Shown piece by piece: positions 51,519-63,668 of a stretch of DNA of 64,000 nucleotides. Both the position numbers and the translations under genes were made by a program. The DNA is taken from contig OX411559.1 in the NCBI GenBank assembly GCA_948146395.1, positions 39,116,679-39,180,678 of the forward strand, in the 5' to 3' direction. The stretch is from Fragum whitleyi (Eukaryota > Mollusca > Bivalvia > Cardiida > Cardiidae). Under the pieces are notes generated by a model that did not search any database, was not told the origin of the DNA, and saw only the letters and a program-made list of their open reading frames with translations. Numbering within the stretch: position 1 is the stretch's first letter; every line of letters begins with the position of its first letter.

Positions 51519-51990
51519 AGGGTTATTCTACCCTACCATATTTTATACACATGTTGCCACTTTAAAAAAGAAATTTTTGGAGGAATGAATTTACCATCTA
51601 TGGATAGACAGTAGAAGCTAACTAAGATTGATTCGTAGAACAAATGATATTCATGTATGAAGTGTCATTCTATCCTAACATGTTTTATACACAGGTTGTC
51701 AATCCAAAAAGGAGCATCTGGAAGATACAAATATTCAAAATCTCGTAAGACAGTAGTAGCTGACTAGGATCGAATCGTTGACGACAAATTGACAAATTCA
51801 ATCAATTTCTGAATGTCACTCTACCTTACCATATTTTATACACAGGATTTCACTTAAAAAGGAGAATCTGGGAGGAGCTTAATACCAACACTGGCTTGAC
51901 AGTAGAATCTGACCAGGATCGATTCATTAACGACAGGTTCTATAACTTTCTGAAGAGTTATTCTACCCTACCATTTTTTTGTAAATAAGA
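51519..51990 (+). repeat. ~140-bp tandem units, 4 copies
   Basis: 'gaag(g/t)gttattctaccctacca' phrases at about 51519, 51659, 51812 and 51952, spacing 140, 153 and 140. The orthologous array in arm 1 has two units (8405-8640). Confidence 0.8.
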
Positions 51991-52188
51991 ACACAGGTTG
52001 TGGCAAGTACAGAAGATACGAAGTTCTGTACAGACTACGCGGAATACGAAGACAGATCTAAGGATACAAATGGCTAAGAACCAATAAATATTTTCCTTTC
52101 CTATGTTGTGGGTACTCATATATCTTCTTTACGAGATAAATCTAATGAGTTTCCGAAACACAGAGTTTGTTTCTGTATAATAAATAAA

Positions 52189-52545
52189 TGACCCGTCACA
52201 TGAAATGGAACCATCTAGGAACTACGGTCAAACTTGTGTTAAGTGACCGCTAAGGAGGGGTCATAAAAAAAGTGGTCGCTGATGAAAATGGTCGCAAAAT
52301 ACAACATCTCATGATAAATTAGACCAAGACTGAGCAATTGAAAAAGAGATTGGGTTCAGCATCGGTCAACAAGAGGCCGCATTTCTTAATTTCTTATACA
52401 GAAAGGTAGAATGGTCATTATAGATTCAGAAAATCAGCCAAATTCGTAAAGTCTCGACCCTAGTCAACCTGTGCAATTCGCGCAGACTGACAACGATCGA
52501 CACTTCACGCACTACCCAGATGGTCCTTTTTCGCATGACGGGTCA
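52189..52545. mobile_element. MITE-3, full length, only in arm 2
   Basis: TGACCCGTCACATGAAATGG .. GTCCTTTTTCGCATGACGGG. Arm 1 has no equivalent at this point, so it inserted after the duplication. The core has 'gtgcaattcgcgcagactga'. Confidence 0.8.
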
Positions 52546-52900
52546 AATATGTTTTAACCTTAAATTCATTTATCTCCCGTTTTTATCGTCAACAAAACAA
52601 ATGTTGTGTGTTATTTTATATTGTCTAGCCAATACTATTTCAATGAGTTCCAACAACATAGGTTTTGTCAATGTATATATTTTCATCTAAAAATAATTTT
52701 ACCCCTTCTACGTTTTGCTTATTTATCTATTTATCTTATAACTATACAAGTATCCGTATGATAACAACCCGTATGATATTTTTTATGATATCACATAGTT
52801 ATTTTTAGAACAATAATATCATACAGTTATTTTTAGAAACTAGCATTTAAGTTAGAAACATCGACTAAAACAAGACAAAAAGAGGTTATAAGATAAATAT

Positions 52901-53041
52901 AATACGTACTAAGTGTATTGTATGAAAAAATATCTAACTCGGTTGTGAGAATTGGTAATTGTCTCGGCAGAGCCTCGACAATGATCAATTCTCCCAACCT
53001 CGTTAGATATTTTTTTCCATACAAAACACTAAGTACGTATT
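52901..53041. repeat. Long hairpin element, only in arm 2
   Basis: Arms AATACGTACTAAGTGT.. and ..ACACTAAGTACGTATT pair over about 55 bp with few mismatches (inner 'aaaaatatctaactcgg' / 'cctcgttagatattttt'). The apex carries CTCGGCAGAGCCTCG. Confidence 0.85.
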
Positions 53042-53314
53042 ATATATATACATATTTCTTTTCAGAATGCAATGAACTGCGAAAAGATACAGTTTTGTTT
53101 AGAAAATCAGAGTCACATGATTTCTAAAAAGTTCTTTTTCGTTTTAGATTTTTTTCTGGGAGGGGGGGGGGGGATTTTATAATTATTTTTTTTTTGTGTG
53201 TGTGTTCGCTCATAAAAGAGGTTATTCTACCTGATTATATGTTTTTAAGATAATGATATCACTGAATCCGATATGGTCTTCACAAACCCATTGAAATAAT
53301 GGTATTGACATTTA

Positions 53315-53442
53315 TTAAAGGTAGTGGACCCGTGAAAGTTACGCAAAATTTCGGGATTCAAGTTCTTTTAGACCTCGGTTAATTGTGTTAAAGTCAATTT
53401 CTTCCGAATCGTCGATAAACTATCACGGGTCCACTATCTTAA
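53315..53442. mobile_element. MITE-2, shared with arm 1
   Basis: TTAA-AGGTAGTGGACCCGT .. ACGGGTCCACTATC-TTAA, 128 bp; counterpart of 7981-8147. The flank 'gagcccttcttacatttggt' on the minus strand matches arm 1. Confidence 0.8.
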
Positions 53443-53580
53443 CTGTACCAAATGTAAGAAGGGCTCTCTATGTAAATAAATACTGTGTCAGCCGAAAAGT
53501 TATCATACTTTCAGAAGAAATTAGGTTAATGGTATCTCTTCCTTTCAAAGATATAGATACTTTTTCAAGTGAGTTCGAGT

Positions 53581-54534
53581 TTAAGGTAGTACAACCGTAT
53601 TTATAAATATTTAAATCGGCTCGATGTTGCAAGGCTTTGTAAGACATCGTCATATTTAACCAAACATTTCCCTTTTAACGTCATCGTTTGAGCACTAATG
53701 TAATTGCGTTGCGTGCACTTAAATATATACGGGTAGCTACGACGTTCTAGAACTAATGTTATTTCTGTGAGTATCGTTAAATGTGTACCGGCACCTCGAT
53801 GTTTTAGCACTAATGAAATTACCGTGAGAACCGTAAAATTTATAGGAACCTACGACGTTTTAGCACCAATGTAATTGCCGTGAGAACCGTTAAATGTATA
53901 CGGGCACCTACGACATTCTAGCACTAATGCAATTGCCGTGAGAACCGTTAAATGTATACGGGCACCTACAACGTTTTATCACTAATGTAATTGCAGTGAG
54001 AACCGTTAAATGTATACGGGCACCTACGTCTTTCTAGCACTAATGTAATTGCCGTGAGAACCATTAAATGTATACGGGCACCTACGACGTTCTAGCACTA
54101 ATGTAATTGCCGTGAAAACCGTTAAATGTAAACGGGCACCTACGACGTTTTAGCACTGATGTAATTGCCGTGAAAACCGTTAAATGTATACGGGCACCTA
54201 CGACGTTTTAGCACTAATGTAATTGCCGTGAGTACAGTTAAATGTATACGGGCACCTATGACGTTCTAGCACTGATGTAATTGCCGTGAGTACAGTTAAA
54301 TGTATACGGGCACCTATGACGTTCTAGCACTAATGTAATTGCCATGAGAACCGTTAAATGTATATGGGCACCTACGACGTTTTAGCACTAATGTAATTGC
54401 CGTGAGAACCATTAAATGTATACGGGCACCTACGACGTTTCAGCACTGGCGGCAATTCCACTTTCAACCCATTGAGGCGAGTAACACGAGTTTTGCAGAT
54501 TTCATTATTTTCAATTACGGATGGACTACCTTAA
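53581..54534 (-). mobile_element. TTAA element carrying a 58-bp minisatellite
   Basis: TTAA-GGTAGTACAACC at the left and GGATGGACTACC-TTAA at the right, 954 bp. It occupies the position of 7278-7824 in arm 1. The minus-strand start 'ggtagtccatcc..aactcgtgttactcgc' keeps a single copy of the block that is amplified in arm 1, while a different block is amplified here. Confidence 0.8.
53690..54446 (+). repeat. Minisatellite, 58 bp x 13
   Basis: Unit 'gtaattgccgtgagaaccgt' + 'taaatgtatacgggcaccta' + 'cgacgttttagcactaat'. The first three units are the most diverged and the inner ones nearly identical, so homogenisation is ongoing in the middle. Confidence 0.95.
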
Positions 54535-54744
54535 ATATTGCTATGTAAATGACAAGCAGAATTTCAAAAAGGTGGTTGATGGGGGTGAAACTTTCCGCAC
54601 GGAATATTGAGACGACACTTATCGGGTTAGGAAACCGGAGAACTATTAAACACACATATGAAAATTATCTATTTTGATCCCTAATTATTCTCATAACGTC
54701 AACACTGATGACTTACGATATAATTAATTTCGAGCGCTCATTTG

Positions 54745-54788
54745 AAAACGAAAGTGGATGGGTTTTTCTTACCACTTTCGTTTTCAAA
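54745..54788. repeat. Hairpin, arm 2 counterpart of 7022
   Basis: GAAAACGAAAGTGG and CCACTTTCGTTTTC pair perfectly across 'atgggtttttctta'. Confidence 0.75.
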
Positions 54789-55092
54789 CAAGGGATTTGT
54801 TTTATTATCTACGTTATTACCAATTTGACTAGGTTAAGTTCTTAATGAAGTATTGTATATCAATATGTTTAAATAAATTATAAAGATATATCGTCCTTTG
54901 TCATAGACACATAAACTAGAAAATTGTTAATCAACACTTACAAGCGGAACTTCGATCAAATATGTATTTTATGTCGATACGAATATATGGTCATGTTTTG
55001 GCAGGTTATCCAAAGGGACATAATTGAACAAGGTAAGTCACTCTGCGTTACAGAGACAGTTTAGACTAGTTAACCTATCCCATATATAAACG

Positions 55093-55132
55093 ATTTTCCC
55101 GTTTTTTTCCAGGGTGCTGATGGGAAAATCTG
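55093..55132. repeat. Small hairpin
   Basis: GATTTTCCCG.. and ..TGGGAAAATC at the outer boundary of arm 2. Confidence 0.55.
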
Positions 55133-56040
55133 GAAACCAATACGAGTTTTGTTCAAAATCAAATTTGCCAAATAATGCACCATAGATTGATAGATCAAAC
55201 GTATCATTTGGCTAATTTTGCCGGAGACTGTTTATATTTCGCATATCTTCGGAAGATCTAAGAGTTCTACTTGCATAAACCGTTAGTAAAATATTGATAA
55301 ATACACAGTTTAACCAGTGATTTAGAGCAAGAAGTGATAGCCTAGTTTGTTAGGAGGTATTGCCCTTAATCATCCATCTTTGAGTTCAAATCTTCGCCGC
55401 GCTTATATTTTCTTCTTAATATTTTTGGTCCCATTTACAAGCTTACACCAAGGGGTGGGGTGGGGGGTCTTATTTTCTAAAACAGTAAAAAAAAACACGT
55501 TCAACTGAATCAAATCGCGACATCTAAGATGCAAGGAACCTTTATCGTTGTCTAAAATTGAGTTATAAACTGTACTTATTTATTTTTAACCAAGATGTAA
55601 ATATATTTCCTTATTTTTTTTAAAACAACACAAATATCTGATTTAACCTAGTTTCGAACACGTTCAAAAAAGGGGGAAAACCGTTGCGAAAATTACTAAA
55701 AAAGACACCGGTGGTATCTGCACAACCACCTGTGTTGCCGTGTTGTTTTATTTATCAAAAAAAAAGGAACCCCCCCCCCCCCCCCAAAAAAAAAAAAAAA
55801 AAAAAAAAACCGCTCAAAATTAAAAAATATGTCTTCAGAATTTCAAGAAAGTGGGAAAACCCTCACCCTCGCCTTTAGAAAAAAACATTTGTAAGATAGA
55901 AAGAAAAAAAATCAGAAAATTTGAGTCAGAAAAATATTCTTCCTCTAACTCGGCTTGAATTTGTGGTCTGTTGATTCACAGACGGATGTCTTTACCTCTA
56001 CACCAACGGTCTGAGAAGTACATGTAAGTTTGTATTAGTA
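55133..56040. other. Intergenic with homopolymer tract
   Basis: Only a poly-C/poly-A tract at about 55769-55809, which yields a spurious short frame. No gene seen. Confidence 0.4.
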
Positions 56041-56043
56041 GTA

Positions 56044-56484
56044 TAGTTAACAACATTGTGAGATTGATAAGACGAATGGTTATGGAATTAATAAAGAATG
56101 AAATTGAATGAGTGAGTGGAACAAGTTTTGGATGAATTGAATGGGGGGGTAATCCAATATCGCAAATCTTGTCCAGGATGACAAAATTAGCGACATTGAT
56201 TACCTCCCTTTATTAAATATGCAAACAATTTCCATGGAAATCTTCCGGCTCCTTCAAGAACCTATTCGATAGCCGCTTACAATTTGAATTTTGTCAGTGA
56301 AATTGCGATTTTTCTCTGTCCAAATTTATTTTGAATGACGTTATTGATTCTATATTTTTCAATGGGTTTGAGCGTTTTTGAATGGTTTGAGTGAATGTTT
56401 GGAATGAATGAATGGAGCACTGAGCGAGTGATTTAGAATGATTATGATTGAGGCGAATGTAAATTTTACGATGTAACAAACTGT
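56044..56484 (+). mobile_element. MITE-1, full length, subfamily A
   Basis: TA-GTTAACAACATTGTGAGA .. TTACGATGTAACAAACTG-TA. The palindrome 'gggggggtaatccaatatcg..' to '..gattacctccct' is nearly intact. Confidence 0.85.
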
Positions 56485-57114
56485 AAGTTTGTCGTCAGTA
56501 GACAATAAAACCCTAATACAAATAAGCGGAAATAGTCGAGCATCGTTGATTTTCCGATTTCATTCGTGAAAATTAAACAGAGTCTCAGGCGTAAATTAGT
56601 CAAGGAATAAAACCCAATCGCTCATGAAGAGTCAAGATAAACGTATCGAATTCTTGCAGGAGATCAATTTAAAGGACAGTTGAGGTCTTACATACATGTA
56701 TAAAACTTATCTTAAAACTAATCGGTCACTTGAAAACAGTATGAGAAATATTCTCTTCTGATGGTTACGACACATTTGTTCATCACATTCAGAACAAAAT
56801 GTGACGAGTATTAGTTACAACGAATGGTCCCGGTGAGCCATCTGATCTGTTACTGTGAACACGGTATTTCGGAGACACGTGAATAAATATCCAATTTCTA
56901 GACCGAGTTATTCAAGCCATAGGATTCCTGACTGCGAATGTGGACTTTTTGAATCACGTAAAAACATTATCCTGGCTTTTTACCGAGCTGCACAAGCTAA
57001 CAAAGTCAAAACTCTTTCTTCTCTCTTTTTTCCTAATTTAAGTTAATTGAATGCGTTTTTCGTAACTACAATTACTGGATCGCTGGTTTTAAGCCTTGAC
57101 CTCTGTCATGATAT

Positions 57115-59321
57115 ACGGCTAGTTACATCGTGAAATTGACATTCGCTTCAATCAAAACCATTCTAAATCGCTCAGTCAGCACTCCATTCATTAATTCCAA
57201 ACACTCACTCAAACCCTTCAAAAAAAAAAAAATCAAATCCATTGAAAAAATATATAATCAAAAACGTCATTCAAAATAGATTTGGATAGAGAAAAAATCG
57301 CGATCTCATTGACATAATTCAAATTGTCAGCGTATTATAGGTTATTGAAGAAATTGGAATTTATCTGTAGAACTTATATGCATATTTTATTGAAGGGAGG
57401 TATTCAATAACGCAAATTTTGTTCATCCTGAAAACTCGTTCACACAATCACTATTCACTATTTTTGGACGAATTCGCCGACATCTTAAAATCTAAGGATA
57501 TTCACGGCATTCAATTACATCCGGACCTTACTAATGTTTGCCGATGATATGGCTCTCATGTCCGAAACAGTGCGCGGCCTTCAAATGCAACTAAATATCT
57601 TATCAGATTTCTGCATTGACTACAAACTAAGAGTGAATGTAACGAAAACAAAAATAGTTGCTTTTAAAAATGGTGGCAAATTATCTAAAACAGAACGGTT
57701 CTTCTATCAAAATAAGGAAATTGAAGTAATACCAAAATTAAATTTTGTCGGGTTAACCTTTACCCAGAAACTATCATTAAATGCTATGGTACATGATTTA
57801 TATGTGAAAGGAAAACGTGCTTTAAATTCCACTATCAGCTCCTTAAATAATTGTGGGTCAACACCAAAACATGTGTTTTTTTTCAAAATTTTCGATGCAA
57901 AGAAGTGCCAACAATTACTCTACGGATCAGAAATTTGGGGCATGAGTATATTCAATGACTTAGAGCGATGCCAGTACTATGCATGTAAAAGATTTATGCG
58001 TATAAAACAAAATGCATGTAACTACTTTGTACTTGGTGAATGCGAGCGCTATCCTCTATACATTACCACTTTCAAAAGATGTGTTTCGTATTGGTTAAAA
58101 ATATTGAAGATGGAAATCTCTAGATATGTTAAAAAATGTTACAATATGGTGATTCTCGACGACCAAAATGGATAAAAAAGTTGGGTCTCTTCATTACGAA
58201 ATTGTCTCGAAGAAACTGGTTTTGGTTATGTTTGGCAAAACCAGAAGGTTGAAAACGAAAACCATTTCATTTTTTCATTTGTTTTGCGAATTAAAGATAT
58301 ATTTCTACAAAAATGGTCAAGCTCTATTCAAAGCAATTCCAAACTATGTTCTTACTCGCAATACAAATTAAATTTTCAATATGAACCCTAACTAGATATT
58401 TTAAATTTGCCTAAATTTAGATCCTATTACGCGAATTTTAGAGCATCATCTCACAATCTAGAAATTGAAACAGGCAGGCATAAGAAATTACCGAAAGAAA
58501 ATAGACTTTGTAAATTATGCGCAAAAAATGAGATTGAAGATGAATATCATTTTCTCATGATATGCGAATTTTATGATGATTTGAGAAAAACTTACATCCC
58601 CAAAAAATATTACACAAATCCAACTATATTCAAATCATATATAATTATGTCTAACAAAACAGAACTTATAATCAAATCAATCGCGACATTTTCGGTACAC
58701 GCATTTAAAAAACGCAATGATTACTTGAAAGAATAAATAAATACAGATTCTTGTTGCGTAATTCTCTATATTTTCATAGTACAATATAAATATTCTGCTT
58801 TTTCTTCTTTTCTTCCAAAAATGATATTGACAGTATAACAAACAATGTATACCTTACATCGAAATAAAAAAAAACTACCGAGATGATCAAGGAATAGTAA
58901 ATGTAACGTAGAAACAATCGAAAGTCAGAATGGAGATTGGGTGTTTTTTATTTAATTTCGACTAAACACTCGAGACTTCCATTCTGGAGGCAATTATATT
59001 TCAGGCTTTTATTTGATAAACTTATTCTGTAACCTTATTGAACCAATTATAAGAAAACATTGTAGGTAAAGAAGAAAAATCACGAATATTTAGCGTAAAA
59101 TTTTCACTACAGATTTATTGTTAAATTCCTTCGTAATTACTCGATGTTACTGTTATTTATGAATTGCTTGTTAAAAGTTCTTTTCTTTGTATGGGCCGGA
59201 GGCCTTATGACAAATAAAATAATTGTATTGTATTGTATTGTATTGTATCAATCATTCAATTTCATTCCTAAATCATTCCAAGTTCATTCACATTGTCAAT
59301 TTCACGATGTTGTTAACTGTA
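57115..59321 (-). mobile_element. MITE-1 split by a LINE insertion
   Basis: MITE parts 57115-57436 (from 'ctagttacatcgtgaaattg') and 59248-59321 (to 'cacgatgttgttaactg-ta') are separated by the LINE. The palindrome's second arm is partly deleted at the junction. Confidence 0.8.
57437..59247 (+). pseudogene. 5'-truncated non-LTR retrotransposon (LINE), frameshifted
   Basis: Begins within the reverse transcriptase: LFLDEFADILKSKDIHGIQL (57440-57510), one frame change, then FADDMALMSETVRGLQMQL, the catalytic FADD motif, and the thumb region up to about 58175. A frameshifted piece follows at 58168-58371. The C-terminal part (58407-58736) contains a CCHC-like C-x2-C..H-x4-C in CKLCAKNEIEDEYHFLMIC. 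The 3' UTR ends GCCGGAGGCCT.., then an (attgt)n tail and a probable short target duplication (caatca). Fingers and endonuclease are missing; dead on arrival or decayed. Clade not decided. Confidence 0.85.
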
Positions 59322-59324
59322 GTC

Positions 59325-60230
59325 CTCAAATTTTTTAACGTTATATGTATAGCATTGGATATATATATAAAAAAAACTTCAAATCGTTGGCGAGATTAAT
59401 CTACGCCTGACACTTATTTTTCAAACATTTTCAACACAGTTTCCAAATATCTATTCGAAAAACGAGCGAGCTGATAAGCAAAAACAATAAAGTTTTGTTT
59501 CATAGTTTATTTCACAATTAGAAAATACTTATTTATGACGTACAATATTTAACATGATATACATTATGCATAGTGAAATATATTTGTAAAAAATACCTCA
59601 ATCTGTTTTCTTTCTAACAAACAACTGTTTTGAATACTTATGTAAGAAATTGATTCAAAAAGAAAGGTCTATCAATCTGATGAAATCAATCGCATTTGCT
59701 GATTTTACTCAATGATACGAAATGGGGTTATTATTTTAGAATTTATTCAAATAGGAAGAATACGCAATCATAACCACAAACGTGACACAGCTAGGCCTCC
59801 GTACAATTATTTACTGTCATCCATATTAAGGTTTTAAGGTTTTAAGCTCGGCTATTTTCGGAGATAATCAGAGGTATTGTGATCACCTTGGCGTCGTTCG
59901 TGTTTGTGTTGGCGTTGACATTGGCTGACAAACTTTACCATCATTCACCATCACAAGACCTATCCAAACTATGAAGGGAAATAACTCTGAAAGCGTTTTT
60001 AGTTTTTTGTATCATCCAGCAACTGCAGCCGAGCGTTGTGCTCTTGTTAGTATCATACTTACATGAATTTCAAAAATTATTCTCTTCATATTTTAAGTCT
60101 TACATGTACGGGGTTTCCAGATTTTTTAATAGGGAGATAGTTTCTTCGTTTATCATTTTTTTAGGATGAAACTCTTAAAGGACGTACACGTATAAAAACG
60201 AATGAGCTCCTGATCGGTTTGCATGATATC
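59325..60230. other. Intergenic with traces of dispersed repeat
   Basis: AT-rich. Around 59880-60050 'ttggcgtcgttcg', 'aagggaaataactctgaaag' and 'gccgagcgttgtgctcttgt' resemble the end of a common bivalve repeat. No gene supported. Confidence 0.4.
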
Positions 60231-60234
60231 AAGG

Positions 60235-60301
60235 CGTTTTGCGAGTAATTTAGAATGATGTTGATCAAGTAGAATGTCAATTTCACGATGTTGTGAACTG
60301 T
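60235..60301 (+). mobile_element. MITE-1, right terminus only
   Basis: 'gcgagtaatttagaatgatg' and 'caatttcacgatgttgtgaa'-CTG-TA. Confidence 0.6.
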
Positions 60302-60626
60302 AAGTTTGTACAGTCAATAATATCGTACAATAAACTTTTTTATAATATGACCAACGTCGCCGGAGTGAAATATCCCCGGTGAATATTTTTGATATTACAC
60401 GGGTGTTATTACACTAGTGGAATAACTATGCAAATGAGCTCAAAACGAAGAACAGCGTTATATTTTTGTTAGGAAAATGACGTCATAATGGATCTGCTGA
60501 CGTCATTTTGCAAACGGCGTTATATGTTTCGCGGGATAAAAAAAATAGATAAATATCATAATTTTCACGTTTTATCACCAAAATTCGGGCCATATTATAA
60601 ATAGAAAATAAAATTTGTGCTCATCA

Positions 60627-60726
60627 AATACCGAATTTATTAAACTCATCATCTATAAACAGATAAAACTCGGCACAGCTTCGTTTTTATCTGTTTATAG
60701 ATGACTCGTTTAATAAATTCGGTATT
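60627..60726. repeat. Long hairpin element
   Basis: Arms AATACCGAATTTATTAAAC.. and ..GTTTAATAAATTCGGTATT with inner 'catctataaacagataaaa' and its complement; about 45-bp stem. The apex is CTCGGCACAGCTTCG, like the hairpins at 52901 and 62968. Confidence 0.88.
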
Positions 60727-60756
60727 CCATGACCACTCATTCAATATCCTCTATGC

Positions 60757-61068
60757 CTAGACCAAAACGACTCTAAATCGGTAATTCAGCGCTCCACTTA
60801 TTAATTCCAAACACTCACCCAAGCCATTCAAAGAGCTCAAAATGACTAAAAAAGATAGGATCAACAACTACATTCAAAACAAAGGTAGTTAGAAAAAATT
60901 CACTGACAAAAATGAAGTTGATAGCGTCTGATCGGTTCTTGAAGAAATAGGGAGCTATTCATAGAACGGATATGCAAATTTTATTAAAGAGAGGTAATTA
61001 ATATCCTTAATTTTGTCCATCTTGAACGAAATTAGGTATATTGGATTATCTCCTTTTATAAAACTCAT
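60757..61068 (-). mobile_element. MITE-1, subfamily A, truncated
   Basis: 'cctagaccaaaacgactcta' through the palindrome to 'ggattatctccttttataaa'. The far end was lost where the next copy begins. Confidence 0.7.
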
Positions 61069-61069
61069 A

Positions 61070-61482
61070 TACAGTAAGTACCATCGTGAAATTGACATTC
61101 AACTACATTAAGACCATTCTCAATCGCTCTATCAACGCTCCATTTATTCGTTCAAAACACTTAATCTAACCATTGAAAAAACTTCGTTACAAATGCCGTT
61201 CTAAACGGTCATCATTTCATTAAATTTGAACAAATCTTTTTTTTTACCACTTTATAGGCTGTTGTTGAATTTGAAGCTTTTGATTCGTCCGTGAAGCCAT
61301 ACAAATAGAAAAGTAAGTATGTTTTATTAAAGGGGGGGGTAAAAAATATCGTAAATTTTCTCCATTTTGGACGAAACTAGCGAAATCTTTAAACCTCCCT
61401 TGATTTCTACAAAAAGTCACTGCTCCACTCACTCAAAATCATTCCAAATCACTTTTCTTCTATATTTCACGATGTTACTAAC
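61070..61482 (-). mobile_element. MITE-1, subfamily B, full length
   Basis: 'TACAGTAAGTACCATCGTGA' .. 'TATTTCACGATGTTACTAAC'-TG, with the palindrome 'gggggggtaaaaaatatcg..' at 61335-61400. It abuts the preceding copy directly. Confidence 0.8.
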
Positions 61483-61811
61483 TGTGCTGTTCTCAAACAT
61501 GTTCTTTGTGTCTTCACTTACATACCATTAACTACCAAATCCACGCCGTTATTAAAATGGAATTATCTAATCGATTAGGAGTAAAGTTTAACAGTGTTTT
61601 GACACCACCCAGGCTTTTTGTTGTTGTTGTTGTTGTTCTACAGGGCCTCTTTTTACGTGACGCGGCATAGTATAAAAATCGCGACATTTTGAGCGTAGTC
61701 ACATGATGCAGAACATTATGTGATTGATTTTTAAAGATCTGGCCATAATTGAAGAGGGGGTTGTTTGAACGAAAATACGACGTACGGACGTACACACCAA
61801 CAGTAAAAGTT

Positions 61812-61943
61812 ATACGGTTTCTTGCCGGGGTATATGACGATTTATTCCCGGCTGAAAAAAAATGTCACCCGAGCCGTAGGCGAGGGTTGACATCATTTTA
61901 CTGCCGGGGATAAATCGTCATGTACCCAGGCAAGAAACCGTAT
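61812..61943. repeat. Long hairpin element
   Basis: 'atacggtttcttgccggggt' pairs with 'acccaggcaagaaaccgtat', and inner 'gacgatttattcccgg' with 'ccggggataaatcgtc'. Stem about 55 bp, loop region 'cccgagccgtaggcgaggg'. Confidence 0.88.
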
Positions 61944-61999
61944 TACGAATGTATTATACTTCAAATTTTTAGGGCTAAATATCTGTCTTAAACCTATGT

Positions 62000-62960
62000 A
62001 AGGCGTTGGTATAAACCGATTTCTATTAAACCACCAATATCCCTCAATACGTCCCTATGAAAAGTAAACATGTACAAATTGAAGTCATATTTAGTTGTGA
62101 CGTCACACTTCTACACTCTGTGCTGTTGTGATATGAAACGTCTGTTGGTTGAACATGCGAAAAACTTGGCCCTTTAAATGGACAGATTTGTGAAAATTTA
62201 AGGTATTTATTGACATCTATATCATTTTTTATTTGCACATTATTAACTGACAAGCTTTTCAACTGTATCCTAGTGAGTATATTCGGGTCGTGTAATCAGC
62301 GAAGCGAGAGAATCGTGGCCGCCATTACCGTTTCGATTTTTTGTCTATGTTCACGGCGAGGCGCCTTAAGGAAACAATAGAAGTTATACCGGAACGGTCG
62401 TAGATATCAATGTTTGTCAGGTCAGCATTAACCAATGAAAATGCTAGAATTTTCTTTGCAGTATAATAAGCAGATTTACAGACGGAGCCAATACAATTAT
62501 ACAATCAATTTCGGTGGCGAAAAAAAAATGCCACGTATGGAGCGCCAAGTTAGTTATTTATAAGTTTTAAGTTTGGCGTTGAAAGTCAATTTGACAATGT
62601 TATGAGTTATAAGGTACCTATTCTAGAGTACACAATTACGCAAATTTAAAATCGGTCGAACGTCAGGATTTAATCACGTTATTACCAAACCTTACGTCAA
62701 TTTTGTCGCTAGCAGTTTAATAGTAACGTGTTAATGCAATATTAACTCGATGACGGTCTGATTGTTTATCGCGCGATCCAGTCTGTATTCATTTAATATA
62801 TATTACCTGACTGATGATATGAAATGATATTAAGCACTTTTATTTTAGAAACAAATTTGTATATTTATGGTCTAAAGAAGAACTACATTCGTCTGAATAT
62901 CTTTGATTTTATATGATTCATAAAATAAAAGAATGTAAAATTATGGCATGATAAATAGAA
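62000..62960. other. Intergenic, nothing recognised
   Basis: Slightly GC-richer patch at 62285-62400 ('ggtggccgccattaccg', 'cggcgaggcgcc'). I see no exon or repeat I can support. Confidence 0.35.
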
Positions 62961-62967
62961 TAATATG

Positions 62968-63101
62968 TTAGTGTCTTAAAATACCAATGTTATAAGGTCT
63001 CGACTGGGAGAAACTATCATGACGAGACTTTCTCAGCAAAGCCTCGCCATGAAAAATCATCCCAACCTCGACCAGATAATATAGATATTTTAAGACACTA
63101 A
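62968..63101. repeat. Long hairpin element
   Basis: Ends TTAGTGTCTTAAAATA and TATTTTAAGACACTAA, inner 'ataaggtctcgactggga' against 'tcccaacctcgaccagata'. The apex is CTCAGCAAAGCCTCG. Confidence 0.85.
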
Positions 63102-63141
63102 TGTGTCATTCTTTACATTGTCTATTACTCTAGCCTGTGCG

Positions 63142-63372
63142 TGATATTTCCAACAATTTCAAATATGCACAAAGCAAAGACCATGGCCAGCCTGTGCACC
63201 CGCACAGTCTGACCAGAGTCTTCACTATGCGTTTCGTAGATAGATAAGGTCTCAAAGTATATGTAGACCATCACGTAATTTTATATTTACAGTATGCGAC
63301 TGTGTAGGCTGCTCAATGTTTGCACCTCACCAATATTCAAAATTGTTGGAAATGTCAGGCACAGGCTCACTA
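63142..63372 (+). repeat. Dispersed repeat, pair with 48046-48256
   Basis: Shares 'gcacagtctgaccagagtct', 'gtagataga', 'aggctgctcaatgtttgcac' and the end 'ggcacaggctcac'. Slightly longer than the other copy. Confidence 0.7.
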
Positions 63373-63499
63373 ATTATAAAGTAAAGTTCACATCTTGGTA
63401 ACGTGTGAAATATGGCTTTTCGTTCACTCGGTACTCGAAAAAAAAAATAGATTTCGTTGTTCATTCAATGAAAGGGTTTTCGATATAACATAAAAACAA

Positions 63500-63668
63500 C
63501 TCACACCAAATGGGAGATGATCGTAAACCATGTTGGATAGCAGCTTGAAGTTTGAAAAGGATGTATTGGTATAACTACCGAGTGAGAGACAGAAAAGAAG
63601 TACATCCTAAGTGCTCAAACCTCTGCGAAATAACTGGAAATATGTGGCGTAAAACACTCATTTAAAAA
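63500..63668 (+). mobile_element. SINE-1, old degenerate copy
   Basis: 'ccaaatgggagatgatcgta', 'gatagcagcttgaagtttga', 'aagtgctcaaacctctgcga', 'aataactggaaatatgtggc'-'gtaaaac' follow SINE-1 order without the tRNA head. Confidence 0.6.

Larger units (their letters stand above)
48788..55085 (-). repeat. Inverted segmental duplication, arm 2 (~6.3 kb)
   Basis: Reverse-complement partner of 6755-11672. Insertions only in this arm: MITE-3 (52189-52545) and a hairpin element (52901-53041). Shared with arm 1: the TRIM-like gene, the ~140-bp units (four here), MITE-2 and the TTAA element with its array. It ends near 'ctatcccatatataaa'. Confidence 0.9.
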
